A stretch of DNA of 64,000 nt from Zingiber officinale (lineage: Eukaryota > Streptophyta > Magnoliopsida > Zingiberales > Zingiberaceae): the NCBI RefSeq assembly GCF_018446385.1, contig NW_024589871.1, positions 124,001-188,000 of the forward strand, read 5' to 3'. Of this stretch, positions 45,641 to 57,173 are shown piece by piece. A program made the translations under genes and the position numbers. Below the pieces are notes generated by a model. The model was not told the DNA's origin, did not search any database, and saw only the letters and a list, made by a program, of their open reading frames with translations. The first letter of the stretch is position 1. The number at the start of each line of letters is the position of its first letter.

Positions 45641-47165
45641 ATCCTCAAGGTCACTCAACATCGATCTCATTTCATCATCCTCGAATCAGGTTGATCCCGT
45701 CCGGAATTTGAGTCGGACGGACCCTCGGGCGAGGTGGGCGGAATGTTGACCGACTCGCGACGTCCCAGAGGGGGGTGTGCTGAGATGACTTCTGTGTTGA
45801 CCAAGTCTTCATAAATCCTCTGGTCAATGCTACCTGCAGCTAGTGATCGGGTTGACCCGGCTCTCGGTACCCCGATGCTCGAGGCAGATCCAACGAATAT
45901 ATAAGTACCAGACTAAGCCATAAAATAATGAAATGCAGAGAGAATATGAACAGAAAACGTACCCTGGCCCAGGGGGCGCCCTCGGATGGGACGCGGTTGG
46001 AGTTGTCGTGACCCGAAAAAACAGATGACTCTGATCAGGCTAAAGAGATGGATCTGACGACGAGAAGCCGAACGCGGCACGGAACCGGAAGACGAGCTGC
46101 AGGTCGAGATAAAACACTGGCTCACAAGTTGGGACACGAAATCAACACGTAGGCCGGGAAACTAGATTGGCACGCAGACCGGGATATAACATCAGCACAC
46201 AGACAAGAATACAACATAAGCACACGAGTCGAAATATAACAACTGCACGAAAGACGAAATACGACGATGACTCAAAGGCCCGATCAGTGCCGAAAGCGCA
46301 CAGCGGCGTGGATCGGATACCGGGTCTACATCAAAATTGTACGGCGGTGCGGATCGGAGCATGACAACAGTTGTGCTGTCAGCGAAGCCATGGATCAGGC
46401 GACGGCTGCTGTTGGTGTGCAATGGGAAATGGAGGAGGGCGGCGAACCGAGCCAACTGTGGTGCTCGGAGCTGGTGGTTGCCATGTGAAGGTGAGGGAGA
46501 GGACAGTGGCTGCTGGCATCAACAGTGCTCACGATGGCGTTGGCGCGGAGAAAGGGAGGAGGACAGTGAAGATGGGGGAGGGAGGCGGCAGCCACCTTCC
46601 CCGGGCTGCAGCGTGGTCGCCGGCGGCAAGAGCCTCTGACGGGGCGGCGTCGAACGGGGTGGCAAAGGGTGCCTCTCGCGCTGTGGCGGCAGTGGAGAAG
46701 AGACGCGGTAAGCCCCTCTGTGTTCCTCTTTGGCTGCCGGAGGAAGGAGGAAAGGGGATAGGGCTTGAAGGCTGTTCTGGCGAGAGGAGGAGAAGGAGAG
46801 GAGCTATGATCGGAGGCGACGAGGCTGGTCCGATGATGGCAGCGGTGAGAATCGTGAGGAGGAAGGAGCTTTCCTGGTGGCGGCGACGCCAATCCCCGAA
46901 GAAGACCCCTCTGAGCTCGAGATGTAGTTTGGTCGTAGAAGAAAGAAGGAGAGAAGAGAAGGGTTGGCGGCCGGCGTCGGCATCGTCTCCGGCGAGAAGC
47001 ATGAGAGGGGAGAAGACTCTCCCTGGCGGCGGCATCCTCACCACGAACCGAGGCCCCCTCCTGCATGCTACAGTATTCCCCCTTAAAGCCCTAACTCACC
47101 AAAAGACCAAAATGTCCTCCCATCTCTACTTAATTACACCTCTGCCCTATATCCATATCACAAGC
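45641..47165 (-). repeat. GC-rich LTR-like or element-internal region
   Basis: Overlapping long open frames exist on both strands (46371-47207 plus; 47066-46395 and 47044-46529 minus) in DNA rich in GGCGG/GAGGAG. No frame shows a domain, so none is called. At the right edge, read on the minus strand, CTAGACTTGAGGGGGAGGCT is a PPT-like tract followed by TGATATGG. The sequence before it (GTCCGACTGACTAGACT on plus) matches the PPT-proximal sequence of the 4.3-11 kb element. I infer a 3' LTR start at about 47165 of a minus-oriented relative. Its other end is not found. Confidence 0.4.
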
Positions 47166-47210
47166 CTCCCCCTCAAGTCTAGTCGAAGGAGGCGCAAGTC
47201 CGACTGACTA

Positions 47211-47309
47211 GACTCAAGACCCTAATAATCCCCCTGATCCGTAAATTACAACGCCGTATCGTTTTGCCTAGCAGGAGACTCAAGACCCTAATAATCCCCC
47301 TGATCCGTA
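47211..47309 (+). repeat. Direct repeat of 33 bases
   Basis: GACTCAAGACCCTAATAATC plus CCCCTGATCCGTA occurs at 47211-47243 and again at 47277-47309, separated by 33 bases. Confidence 0.9.
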
Positions 47310-47939
47310 GATTGCCATAAGTATCTTGATGTTTAACTTTTTAATTTTTTTTTCACTATTTTTTTTTGTTTCATGAAACTATGTCTAACAATGTATTATA
47401 TCTTTTCAGGAACGTTGATATCTATACAATACCATCATCATATATCCAAACTAGCATTCAGGTATGTAAAATAATTTCATAATATTAAATTTAATATGTT
47501 ACTCATAATTTTGTATTAGTTTGTTTTATGTTTTATGAATAATCTATCGTATTAAATTTTTTTCAAGATCGATTACTACTCGCTAGCTTAGGATTGAATT
47601 TTCTTTGCTACAAGGTGTTGTATTATATTGTGTTTTTAAATTTCAGATGTTGTAGTACTATACAATCAGGTTTTTATGGTTAGAGATGTTTGAATATCTA
47701 TCTTTGTTTTTTGATTGGATATTTAGTTTTAGTTTTGTGCTTAGATTATTGTTATTGGAGATGTTGTAGTAATGTACTTGTGTATTGTGCTTGGATTGGA
47801 TATTTGGTTCGATATTTACATTCATATATTATTTTGTATTGTCATTGTCTAATTGTGTATGTATTATGTTATTTGAAAATCATCGTATGTGATGGTTTAG
47901 ATTGATATGAAATGTAAACAAGGATGATTGCAGAAGCAA

Positions 47940-48441
47940 AATGTTGCAGTTGGAATTTTCAGGTATTAGAGACGGAATATTAAAATTCCGCTGAAATTGT
48001 TTGAAATGTCGATACTTTGTGACGAATTATTAAAATTCGGTCTCTAATTAGAGACGGAACTTTAATGTTCCGTCTCTAATTAGAGACGAAAATTTAATGT
48101 TCCGTTTCTAATTAGAGAAGGAATTTTAATGTTCCGTCTCGAATTATGGACACAATTTTAATCTACTTAGAGACGGGATTCTATAATTAGCGACTGATGA
48201 TTAAATTTTCGTCGATAAAATTTTAGAGACGGAATATATATATTCCGTCTCTAAAATTAGAGACGGAATATATATTCCGTCTCTAAATAGCGATGGAATA
48301 TTAAATTCCGTCTCTAGATACCGTCAACGACAAAACTCATGTCGACGTAATGATTCCGTCGCTAATCAGTCGCTAATCTAATTTAGCGACGGAATAGAGA
48401 CGGAATATTCCATCTCTAATGCTGCATTTTGTCGTAGTGAT
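47940..48441 (+). mobile_element. CACTA-like element, right end with palindromic sub-terminal repeats
   Basis: Many copies of TTAGAGACGGAA...TTCCGTCTCTAA, some as perfect palindromes (for example around 48225-48260), lead to a terminus TTTGTCGTAGTG at about 48441. Its complement CACTACGACAAA is a CACTA-type end. The left end is not identified. The AT-rich 47310-47940 may be interior. The related short words at 21118-21405 suggest one family. Confidence 0.5.
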
Positions 48442-49350
48442 AGCCGCTTATAACATCCAAGTTTCAACATGCATGGGTTAGTGGTCTCTTCTGTAGAACA
48501 CAATTGCGCACGAACAATCACTGCTTCTACAATTGCGCATTGGTTCAAGATTATCTCTATTGAAAACATTTACAAACAATTCATAACCACTTTTAAAGGT
48601 ATGCATCTGGAACGGCTAGATGGTTTAAACCACTTATTAATTTTACCACTTCGGTTGCCCTTAGCACTACCAGAATTTGTAACAGTTGAAAACCAGTTCA
48701 ACAGATCTAGCATCGATTGATAATTAAATGATTGATGAACATTGCTAAAGGACTTTAAAACTGCTTCTAAAACTTTTTTTCTTGTTTAGTGGATTAGTTG
48801 TGCATCTGATTGATTTGGACAAAAGCTAAATGGTGAACTATGAGACAATTCTCTCTCGCTTTTGTTTTTTGCTGCCAAAAACAAATGGAACTCTTTGCCT
48901 ACTTCTTTAATCCCTGATCGTTTACACATCTTTTCTAAAAAGACAACGCAGCCAGAAGATTTCGTCGTAGTAAGTTGCTCATCCATCTTGATAATTATCT
49001 TTCATTTTTCAAGCAAACCTTAGTATTAGACATCAAAGTTGTCATAATTAAAATACTGACACAGTCACTGAGTGAACTGAATGGAAACGCAGTGAGATTT
49101 CTTCCGGTTGGTTTTCTGAATTTCAAAAAAAAAAAAAGATCATGACAATATGTGAAAATTATATAAAGATAATTGTTATGAAATTGTGATATTTTACAAC
49201 GACAAATATGTACAAAGAAATATGCATCATCAATCATCGATATATGTGACGAATTGTGCAACGATGGGCCTGTTTGCGCAGCACGACCCATGCCATTTAG
49301 GCTGTGGCCGGGTTGTCTGACCCATTTTTAACACCTAGAATATTTAACAT
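48442..49350. other. Non-coding stretch
   Basis: Only short open frames without domains (48469-48720 plus; 48986-48786 and 49291-48995 minus). Nothing identified. Confidence 0.35.
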
Positions 49351-49358
49351 GTGAAGAT

Positions 49359-49982
49359 TAGGACGGTAAACAAGTTGAGTCGAGTCGAGTTTTGAGGTGT
49401 TCAAGTTTGTTTGATAAGATAATCGAGCGGAGTCGAGCCGAACTTAAAATGAACCAAGCTTTTGAAATGAGTGTTCAAGCTTGACTTGGTTTATTTTTTA
49501 TGAGCTTGAGCTTGTTTGAAGCTTGTCTTGAGTTTGGTTCGTTTAGATGTTATCAAACTCTCAATTCAATCTTGACTTGAGCTTGGTTCGAGCTTGGCTT
49601 GAGCTTGAGCTTGGTTTGAGTTTGGTTTGTTTAGATAGTATCAAACTCTCAATTCAAGCTTGTTTGATCGTTTGAAACTTTTAATTGTTTGATTGATTAT
49701 TAAGATTGATAATTTAAATTTATTTATTTATTTATTTTATTATTTATTTAGTATATTGAAAAGAGTTTTATTACTAAATATGGTTCGTGAATATTGTTCA
49801 TGGATGTTGTTCACGAATATTAACGAGCTGAACACATGCGTTCAAGCTTGTTTGTTTAGCTTAACGATCTGTTCAAGCTTGTTTGTTTAATTAATATTAT
49901 GTATATTGAACGAACATAAACAAGTTCTTATCAAGTCGAATACCAAGCTTGTTCAGTAACACTTGATTCATTTACAACCCTA
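49359..49982 (+). mobile_element. hAT-like MITE, copy 1
   Basis: Termini TAGGACGGTAAAC and TTTACAACCCTA are inverted relative to each other. The flanking 8-bp duplicates are GTGAAGAT (49351-49358) and GTGAAAAT (49983-49990), with one mismatch. The interior is rich in GAGCTTG/CAAGCTT words and non-coding. 8-bp duplication with TAGGG(G/A)TGTAAA ends fits the hAT superfamily. Confidence 0.75.
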
Positions 49983-50338
49983 GTGAAAATTATAGGTTGG
50001 GGCAAAAAGCTCAGTATCATAAATTAAATGAGAAGATAAATACATTTTATTCCTCAGAATTCTAATAATTATGAGATAAAGCGTTGCCATTTATCCATAT
50101 GTCTATGTAAGGCCATACAGTAATCCCGAATGTCTTACACTATTAGTCCAATAACTATATGTAAATAGATAAATTAGAAAACTGAGTAGATCATTATATA
50201 TGGGGTGTTAACCAAATAAAAGTCATATGTATTTTTGAATTTTTGTTTTCTTTTCGAAAAAAACACTTTCTATGTTTTCACATAAATAAGCTTTTAGAGG
50301 CATCAAATTTTGCAACAAGTACCTAATGATATCATAGT

Positions 50339-50826
50339 TAGGGGTATAAATGAATCAAGTCGCTCGTGAGTTATTCGAAACTCAGATTTGATAAAAACTC
50401 ATTTGATCTCGTTTAATAAGGCTCGTTAAGATAAATAAATCAAACTCAAGCTTCACAATACTCGGCTCATTAGCTTATGAACACATTCGTTAAACTCATG
50501 AATCAACTTTTAAATAAAAAATAATTTTAATATTGAATTTATAAATTTTACACTTTACTTATGAAAAATATAGACAAATGTATTAAATTTATTTATTAGA
50601 ATAAAATTATAAATTTTAATAAAAATATTATAATTTTCTCTAAATATATAATTTAATTTTTAATGAATATTTAAATTTATAATTTTTATTAAACTCGTTT
50701 AGGCTCGATAAAAGCTCGTGAGCCATGAATATATTCGATAAATAAAGCTCGAGCTCGGCTCGATTATAAACGAATCAAACTCAAATATTCAAGAGTTCGA
50801 CTCGACTCGACTCGATTAAACCACTA
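50339..50826 (+). mobile_element. hAT-like MITE, copy 2
   Basis: It starts TAGGGGTATAAATGAATC and ends GATTAAACCACTA. Flanks are ATCATAGT (50331-50338) and ATCATAAT (50827-50834). It has an AT-rich centre between GCTCG-rich arms. The reverse complement of copy 60079-60583 matches it along most of its length. Confidence 0.8.
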
Positions 50827-50834
50827 ATCATAAT

Positions 50835-51850
50835 TAATTTATGTATCAATTTTTAAGTATGACCACAAAATATTCTCAAAGAAAATCATTCTAATAGGTA
50901 ATCATAGATAATGAGCATCTGATGATCATCAGAAGTGTTGAATCAAAATGAGTAGTTCATAGAAAATTTTGACATGGCATGGGGCTTCTTGCAACAAGAC
51001 AAGCTATACTAGTTAACTAACAAACAGGAATCCATCGGCCGGTAGACGTCGACTTCGACTTCGACTAATTCCTACGGTCGAAGCTCTTAATTAGGCTCAT
51101 CCAGACAAGACTAATTAACAAAATCATTTTTTATTAATAAAAATAATAATTTCCACTTTGTATCTTTCAGTAAAAAATTTAAAATGACCCCATTATTTAT
51201 TCTTTTATTACCTAATTAACAAGGCCACTTTAATCCTGAAAAAAATTAAACTGCAACTGAAAATTACAAGCTAATATTAATTGGTTCCGGGAGGAAGCAA
51301 GTGCTGAGGAGGAGAAGTGTCGATAAATGTGATAAATAAATATAATGAAAATGGTCAAAGTAATTTAGTATTTTGGATTGAACTCCCACTTGAATTGTAA
51401 ACACTTCACCATATTATCTAAAAACATCAATATCATTAGAGTAATGTTTGTTAGTTGAAATTTGCATCGTAATTAGATAGCGGATTCACAAAGAAAGAAT
51501 TAATTAAGCACCTTGTCAATCCAATTCCTTAGGATTCTCTCGAGTGAAGAGTTGAAAGATTAAGTTTTATTGCAGGAAGTTGATGGCACAATTGATTGAT
51601 GTTCGAGTTAGGGTTTACTAAGACGGCGGGGAAGGAGGAAGGATGCGAACTGAGGAGAGATTGAGGAGGTGGGCATACAAAGCAAACCAAGGAAGGTAAG
51701 GGTCTAAGAGGTTGGGAGGGAAGCACTCAGAGGTTCAGCATCAGAGGATAGCGACTAAGAGTTAATTAATCATAAAGAAGGATAATAGTGATGGACAATC
51801 TTATTATTGGAAATTTTTTAAAAAATTACTAAATTTGAAATTATATAATC
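50835..51850. other. Non-coding stretch
   Basis: No gene called. 51529-51726 (minus) is open but proline/serine-rich and without a domain. The GACTTCGACTTCGACTTC run at 51048-51066 is a short hexamer repeat. Confidence 0.35.
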
Positions 51851-52779
51851 AGTCTTATCAGTTGAGAGGCCCAAACGGATGACCTCAAGCTGTCAGTGGG
51901 GCTGATTCGGCCGAGCTTTCATTGGTCTAAGTAGAGTGGGAAGCGGAGTATCGAGTCCATCGGGATGCCTCCCGACTGTTGATTAACGACTTGTTCGAGT
52001 TGCTAAGTACCAAGCCGCCTGACTACAAGTGCTACCGACTTGAGATGAGTTCTCCCGAATGGATTCCGAGGGCAAGTAGAATGCTTCCGAGTGGACGTCG
52101 AGTGGAAATCGAGTCGGGACACAAGTCGCCTGAATCGCCAAGTTAGGAAATGAAAGTGTCGAGTGAAGAAAGGTTCCCAATTGCTCAAAAACTAGGACAT
52201 TGAGGTCTGCGTCCAACGTAGATCCCATAAAACATATTCACCTCACCTCTAGTTGTGCTTTGAGGTTACATGGATCGTCTGTTTCCTAAGATACAACAGT
52301 CAACCATGATCTCCACCTAGCACTGATGATCATAACGAACTGAGAAGTACACGAATGTTATCATAGGTATTCTGCTAAGCAAAAGATGCATGACAGAGAA
52401 GATGAGAGTGAGGAAGAACGAAGGTGGAAGAATTTTTCTATTGCTTGTTTCTCTCCTTTTTGCTATGCTTAGGGACTCCTCCTTATAAAGGAGCTCAAAC
52501 TTTGGCTGTAGTAATTGGTTGAATAAAAGTCATTCAATGTCTTTACTCTCCAACCTTGAAACGTCGGTTATTTCATGATTATGGATTATATTAATCTCCA
52601 TTAATTCATCTTTTATACATTGAGCGACAACAAAAGCAAGTGACAAAATACTGATTGTTTCACTTAGGTAAATTGTGCCCTGATTAGTTTGGCATTCGAC
52701 TCACTCAGGTCGTACTCATACACGAGTTAACTTGATTTAGTGCAATCCAAGCCCTGGATTTGTACCCCCCTGCGCACCT
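51850..52779 (+). repeat. LTR-like segment P, copy 1
   Basis: The part 52300-52710 is repeated at 57727-57985 in the same orientation. It carries a TATA-like CTTATAAAGGAG (52481-52492) and an AATAAA about 35 bases later (52525), as in an LTR. Sequence to the left (CGAGTCGG/CCGAGTGG words) is LTR-like too. No TG/CA ends were fixed. Confidence 0.45.
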
Positions 52780-52944
52780 ATGCGTGAGAGAGAGCATCTT
52801 CTCATATATTTGTTCATATCATATATGCATGTACAACAATATAAACCAACAACTTTACCTTACAACTTCTAATGTGGAAATAAGTTCTCATACACAATAA
52901 AGTTCCCACCATCCACCTCTTTGTTTCCATTCATATTTTCAACA
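52780..52944 (-). repeat. Copia 3' LTR (partial)
   Basis: On the minus strand it begins TGTTGAAAATATGAATGG at 52944, directly after a purine-rich ATTCATGTGGAGAAT (PPT). GTGTATGAGAACTTATTTCC follows. The inner end is lost near 52780, where segment P begins. Confidence 0.6.
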
Positions 52945-53396
52945 ATTCTCCACATGAATGGAAAAATGTATGTGATAACATTCAATAGTTGAATCTAGTA
53001 TATGACATGTAGGTTTTATCCTTTTAACTTTCCTTTGTAAAGATATGTTTACTTACTGGCTGACAATAGATACGATGTCCTTGAACTGTTCTACCGTCGA
53101 TATAAGTATTAACATATCTCACCTAGGACTCTCCCTGATACAACTCAATTCTCTTGAGTGTGTTCGTTCTTGGCTATAAACACACCTAGTTCAACAAGAA
53201 ATTATAAGAACTATGTCTCTGATTCTCTTCAAAGTGGACTCATTTCTTTCTCATATAAATGATCTTTTAAGAGGATTCTATATTACTCTACTAGATCATT
53301 AAAATTGTGTGTTTAACCTCCATTCTTCACTAATCTATTGGGTTGTTCCCCCACAGTAAGCAACTTTGTCGGTGTAGTTACGTTGTCCCTTTGAAC

Positions 53397-54270
53397 CTAG
53401 TTCTTGGAATCTTCAGTTTGCATAAGTTGGGTTTCCTTTGCACTAACATTTCTTATCAACATCAAGGATATCTCTTGCGATGAGCTTGCAACTAACTCTT
53501 GATTTAACCTTTTGATTTGCAGATCTGTTAGGTTATCCTTTGACTTCATATAGTCAACAATGATAACTCCTATAGAGAGTAATTGTCCTACAAACTTATA
53601 TTCCATCGTGTATCTAGTTATTAAGGTTTTCTTAGAAGACTTCCATGAAATGGCTACACTTCCTAAAGTGAATACATATCCACTTGTAAACTTAGAGTCT
53701 TTTAAGTCAGATTTCCAACTCATATCACTGTATCCTTCAAATACAGCATAATATCTCGTATAGTACAATCTATATTCATGAGCATATCTCAAGTACCTTA
53801 ATACTATTGTTATCCCTTTTGAGTGCCTAACACCAGAATTACTTATGTATTACTCAATTTATTTACTACGTAGGCTAACTCTGATCGTATACAACTCATC
53901 AGGTACATTAGATTTCCAATCACTTGAGAGTATTTTATTTGAGAATTACTTTCTCCTTGATTTTTTGATAGATGTTGACTCGTATCTATCGGAATCTTTA
54001 CTAACACAGAATCACCCTTAATGAATTTATCAAGAACATGGTCCACGTAATGAGATTGACTAAGAACAAGTTATTCTACTGTTCTACGAATTTTTATTTC
54101 TAGAATCACATCAGTTAGATCCATGTCTTTCATGATAAATCTTAAGTTCAACATGTCTTTAGTGAATTTGATTATCTTATCATTATTATCAATGATAAGT
54201 ATATCATCTACATATGGCACAAGATGACATTCTATAAAATACCAAATATATATATAGATGAAATCGATTA
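53397..54270 (-). pseudogene. Copia RT catalytic region and RNase H
   Basis: Reading leftward, a YVDDILI catalytic motif of reverse transcriptase lies near 54210. It is followed by the IKFTKDMLNLRFIMKDM connection, a stop, and VLSQSHYVDHVLDKF. Then come VIGNLMYLMSC and a gap. RNase H follows from 53792: GYSDMSWKSDLKDSKFTSGY, VAISWKSSKKT and a decayed end. The motifs and order are standard for Ty1/copia. At least two stops or frameshifts lie between the pieces. Confidence 0.8.
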
Positions 54271-54479
54271 GAAATTTGAACTAAATGAATTTATTTAGGA
54301 CAATATTAACATAAAAATGGATAATTGATCAGGAAATATGTTTATGTGAATTTATAAGATTTTCTTTAAAAAATCAGGAATTAATGAGTAATTTTAGATT
54401 TTATAGAAATAAATGAGTAAGATAAAAAACCTGTTTTAAATACCTATTTAAGTTATAAGTTGTTTGGAAACATAAACCT

Positions 54480-55215
54480 AAGTTAAGTTATCAAAACCTA
54501 AGTTTTAATTTTTGTTTCCGCCACCCGTAGCCTTTATCCTCTCTCCACACGCGTGACAGTGCCTCTGCGGCCACGTGCTCAACCGTTGGCGCGCCACCTC
54601 CACTTACATCTCCAACCGAGCTCTGGCAACTCCGTTGTAGCTTCCCCACCCCTCTGCGTCTCTTCGCTGCATGTTTTCCCGCACGATTTGACATGGTGCA
54701 ACCGCTCATGAACAGCCAACACTACATCCGTCCCCTTGCTCGACGCTTCTGCAACTCCACGCCCAACCACTTGGTCGTGCTTATGTGTGTGACACATGAT
54801 TGCCTGTGATAGCCATTTCATTACCTCTTGCCTTCTTGTTCCATGATGTCTTCCTGGAGGCTAGTCGCCTTCCCAACGGCTCGTCGCCATTGTTGTGTGT
54901 CCCTCCATCAATCGTGAGTAGCCGTGGCACTATCGTGATCTATTTCTCCTGCCGACCTCATTCCCTGTACTGCAGTTATCACGGCTTGGTAGGAACCATT
55001 GTTGTGCCGACGCCGTTTTGTCATTGGTGAAGAAGAAGGAAATTGAGGTAATAAGATCAATTTGAGGTTTAATTAATCATTATTGATAAATTGATTAATT
55101 ATTAATCAAAAGTATTACATGATTAATCAAGGTTATCAGTTTGATAATTAGTTAAGTTAGTTTAAATGGTTGATTTAGTAATTAATGGAGCAATAGTAAT
55201 TAATTGATTAATCCT
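54480..55215. other. Unidentified insertion inside copia pol
   Basis: GC-rich sequence (54520-55020) with AT-rich flanks replaces about 130 codons of RT. A 14-base word TCACGGCTTGGTA(C/G) appears at its right part twice (54968 and 55217). Open frames (for example 54800-55030 plus) show no domain. It may be a transposon or a host fragment; not assigned. Confidence 0.4.
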
Positions 55216-55224
55216 GTCATCACG

Positions 55225-55272
55225 GCTTGGTACGCCTTTACATCCATCTAATGCATTTCCATATTTCCATCT
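55225..55272 (-). pseudogene. Short copia RT piece
   Basis: The minus strand encodes the MDVK motif of RT, just left of the solo LTR at 55278. It continues the frame interrupted at 56133. Confidence 0.6.
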
Positions 55273-55277
55273 AATGT

Positions 55278-56127
55278 TGATCCGGCGGTAAGACCAGGGG
55301 ACCCCCGTCCCGGGGAGTCAACGCCACGCGGAAGTCAACGGGCCAGGTGGCCGATCGGCGAAGGATGGACCGACCGGACGCCTTAGAAAAGGTTGGATCG
55401 ATATGCCGACCGGAGAGTGGTGGGCCGACCGTCTAGCCAACCGACCGGGGTCCAACTGATGGCAAAAAGCGCCCCGGCGGGAGTCGGGGTTTAATTCCGA
55501 CGCTCATTGGACAGGCTCGTAGGGCCGAGCGGATGGCACGCTCGGCCGAAGACGTAAGGTAGCATACTGCTAACAGTCTCCACAGAGCACATTACCGAGA
55601 ATCTCCCAAGTAGACCACTATATATGACCGGCCGGACGTAAGGCGAGTGCTGGCCGGCCAGACGCCCGGCAGGGAGTAAGGAGAAAAGGACAAGGGACAT
55701 CTTCTGACAGCGGGCATGCTCTATGACCAGGCCATACTCCAAATCTTGCGACAAGGGGTTCCGCTGTCCCATCAAAGACATGCTTGGACTGTGGCAGTAT
55801 GGTGTCAGGCAAGCCTTCTGACAAGCCCTTACTGAGGTATGGGCTGGGGGCACGTACTCGCCTCGGTATGTGTGCATGAGCTCCTTCCCAGCTCTATATA
55901 AGGAGCCTCGCACTTCACCGGAGGTACGCTATCTCAGATATTTGACGCCACTTTCTTGTCCACTCACCTGACTTGAGCGTCGGAGAGTCGTCGCCGGGAA
56001 CCCCTTCCCGGCCCGACTTCTGTGCAGGTTCACCGGAGGTCCGTGCGGACAGTCAGAAGATCTACGTCAGCCATTTGGAGAGCGCCACGTGCCCAGCGTC
56101 CGCTGATTCAGCTTTCAGACAGGATTA
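55278..56127 (+). mobile_element. Solo LTR of the gypsy family (plus)
   Basis: It is 850 bp, starts TGATCCGGCGGTAAG and ends GACAGGATTA. The target duplicate AATGT lies at 55273-55277 and 56128-56132. A TATA box CTCTATATAAGG lies near 55893. It is colinear with the LTR at 4307-5129 but clearly more diverged, and splits copia RT coding sequence. This is the product of LTR-LTR recombination of a full element. Confidence 0.9.
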
Positions 56128-56132
56128 AATGT

Positions 56133-56375
56133 ATTTCCATATTCCATAGAGTGGCGATAGCTAACAATACTCTAACGGAAGTTATTTTTTATACTGGAAA
56201 ATATGTTTCAAAGTAATCAATGTCTTCTCATTATCGGTATCTAGCCTTATACTTATCAATTGTGTGATCTAATTTTACTTTTTTTTTGAAGATCCACTTG
56301 TAACCTAATGGTTTACTTCCCTGAGAAAGATTCATAAGTTTTGAAGTGTAATTTTACAATATAGAATCTATTTTA
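56133..56375 (-). pseudogene. Copia RT N-terminal part
   Basis: The minus strand contains GSKPLGYKWIFKKKVKLDHT then IDKYKARYR, stops, and EDIDYFETYFPV. This is the conserved copia RT beginning (KWIFKxKxxxDGxIxxxKARLVAxGxxQxxGxDYxxTFxPV). It lies between the two solo LTRs. Confidence 0.8.
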
Positions 56376-56380
56376 GATAC

Positions 56381-57168
56381 TGATCCTGTCCGAACGCCGA
56401 ATCGATGGACGCTGGGCACGTGGTGCTCTTCGAACTGGTGACGTGGATCCCTGTTCGACTGTGTGGATCTCCAGGAAACCTGCAAAGAAGTCGGGCCGGG
56501 AGGGGATTCCCGACGACGACCCTCCGACGCTTAAGTTAGGCAAGAGGAAAATGCAGAGGTGGCTTCGAATATGAGAGAATGCGTACCTCCGGCGAAGTCT
56601 AAGGGCTCTTATATACAGCTATGGGGAGGCTCAGGCACACCTAACGAGGCGTATACGTGTCCTTTGCCCATACCTTAGCATGAACTTACTAGAGGAGCAT
56701 GCCTAACACTATACTGCTACAGTCCGAGAACCTTTCTGATGGGACCGCAGAACGTTCTGTCGTAAGATTTTGCGTATGACTTGATCGTTGAACATGCCTG
56801 TTGTCAGAAGATGTTTCCCAATGTCCCCTTGCCCTTGTCCTCTTTTACCCGCGCCGAGCGCCCACCCGCTCGGCAGGCACATTATCGGTCCGACCGGGAG
56901 GCCTTCCCGGTCGCGTGCTTGACTCGGCTGAGACTGTTCACAGCATTGCTGTTTTATGCCTTGACCAAGCGAGTAGCCCGCTCGGCTGTCACCATGAGCG
57001 TCAGAGACCCGACTCCCCGTCGGGTTGTCTTTGATTCTGTTATGACCCGTTCGGCCGGTTGACCCGACCCTTATCCGATCGGCCGAACCTCATACTGCCA
57101 TTGACTTTTGACCTCTACGTGTCATTGACTCCGCTCAAAGGGGGTCCCCCGTCCTTACTGCCGGATCA
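56381..57168 (-). mobile_element. Solo LTR of the gypsy family (minus)
   Basis: It is 788 bp. Read on the minus strand it starts TGATCCGGCAGTAAGG and ends GACAGGATCA. A 5-bp duplicate GATAC lies at 56376-56380 and 57169-57173. The TATA is TGTATATAAGAG near 56615. It is the same family as 4307-5129 and 55278-56127 but a different subgroup. It also splits copia RT. Confidence 0.9.
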
Positions 57169-57173
57169 GATAC

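Noticed and set aside
46371..47207. 278-codon plus-strand ORF and overlapping minus-strand ORFs (223 and 171 codons)
   Set aside because: Open frames on both strands of GC-rich, GGAGG/GGCGG-rich DNA; low-complexity R/G/S composition and no domain.
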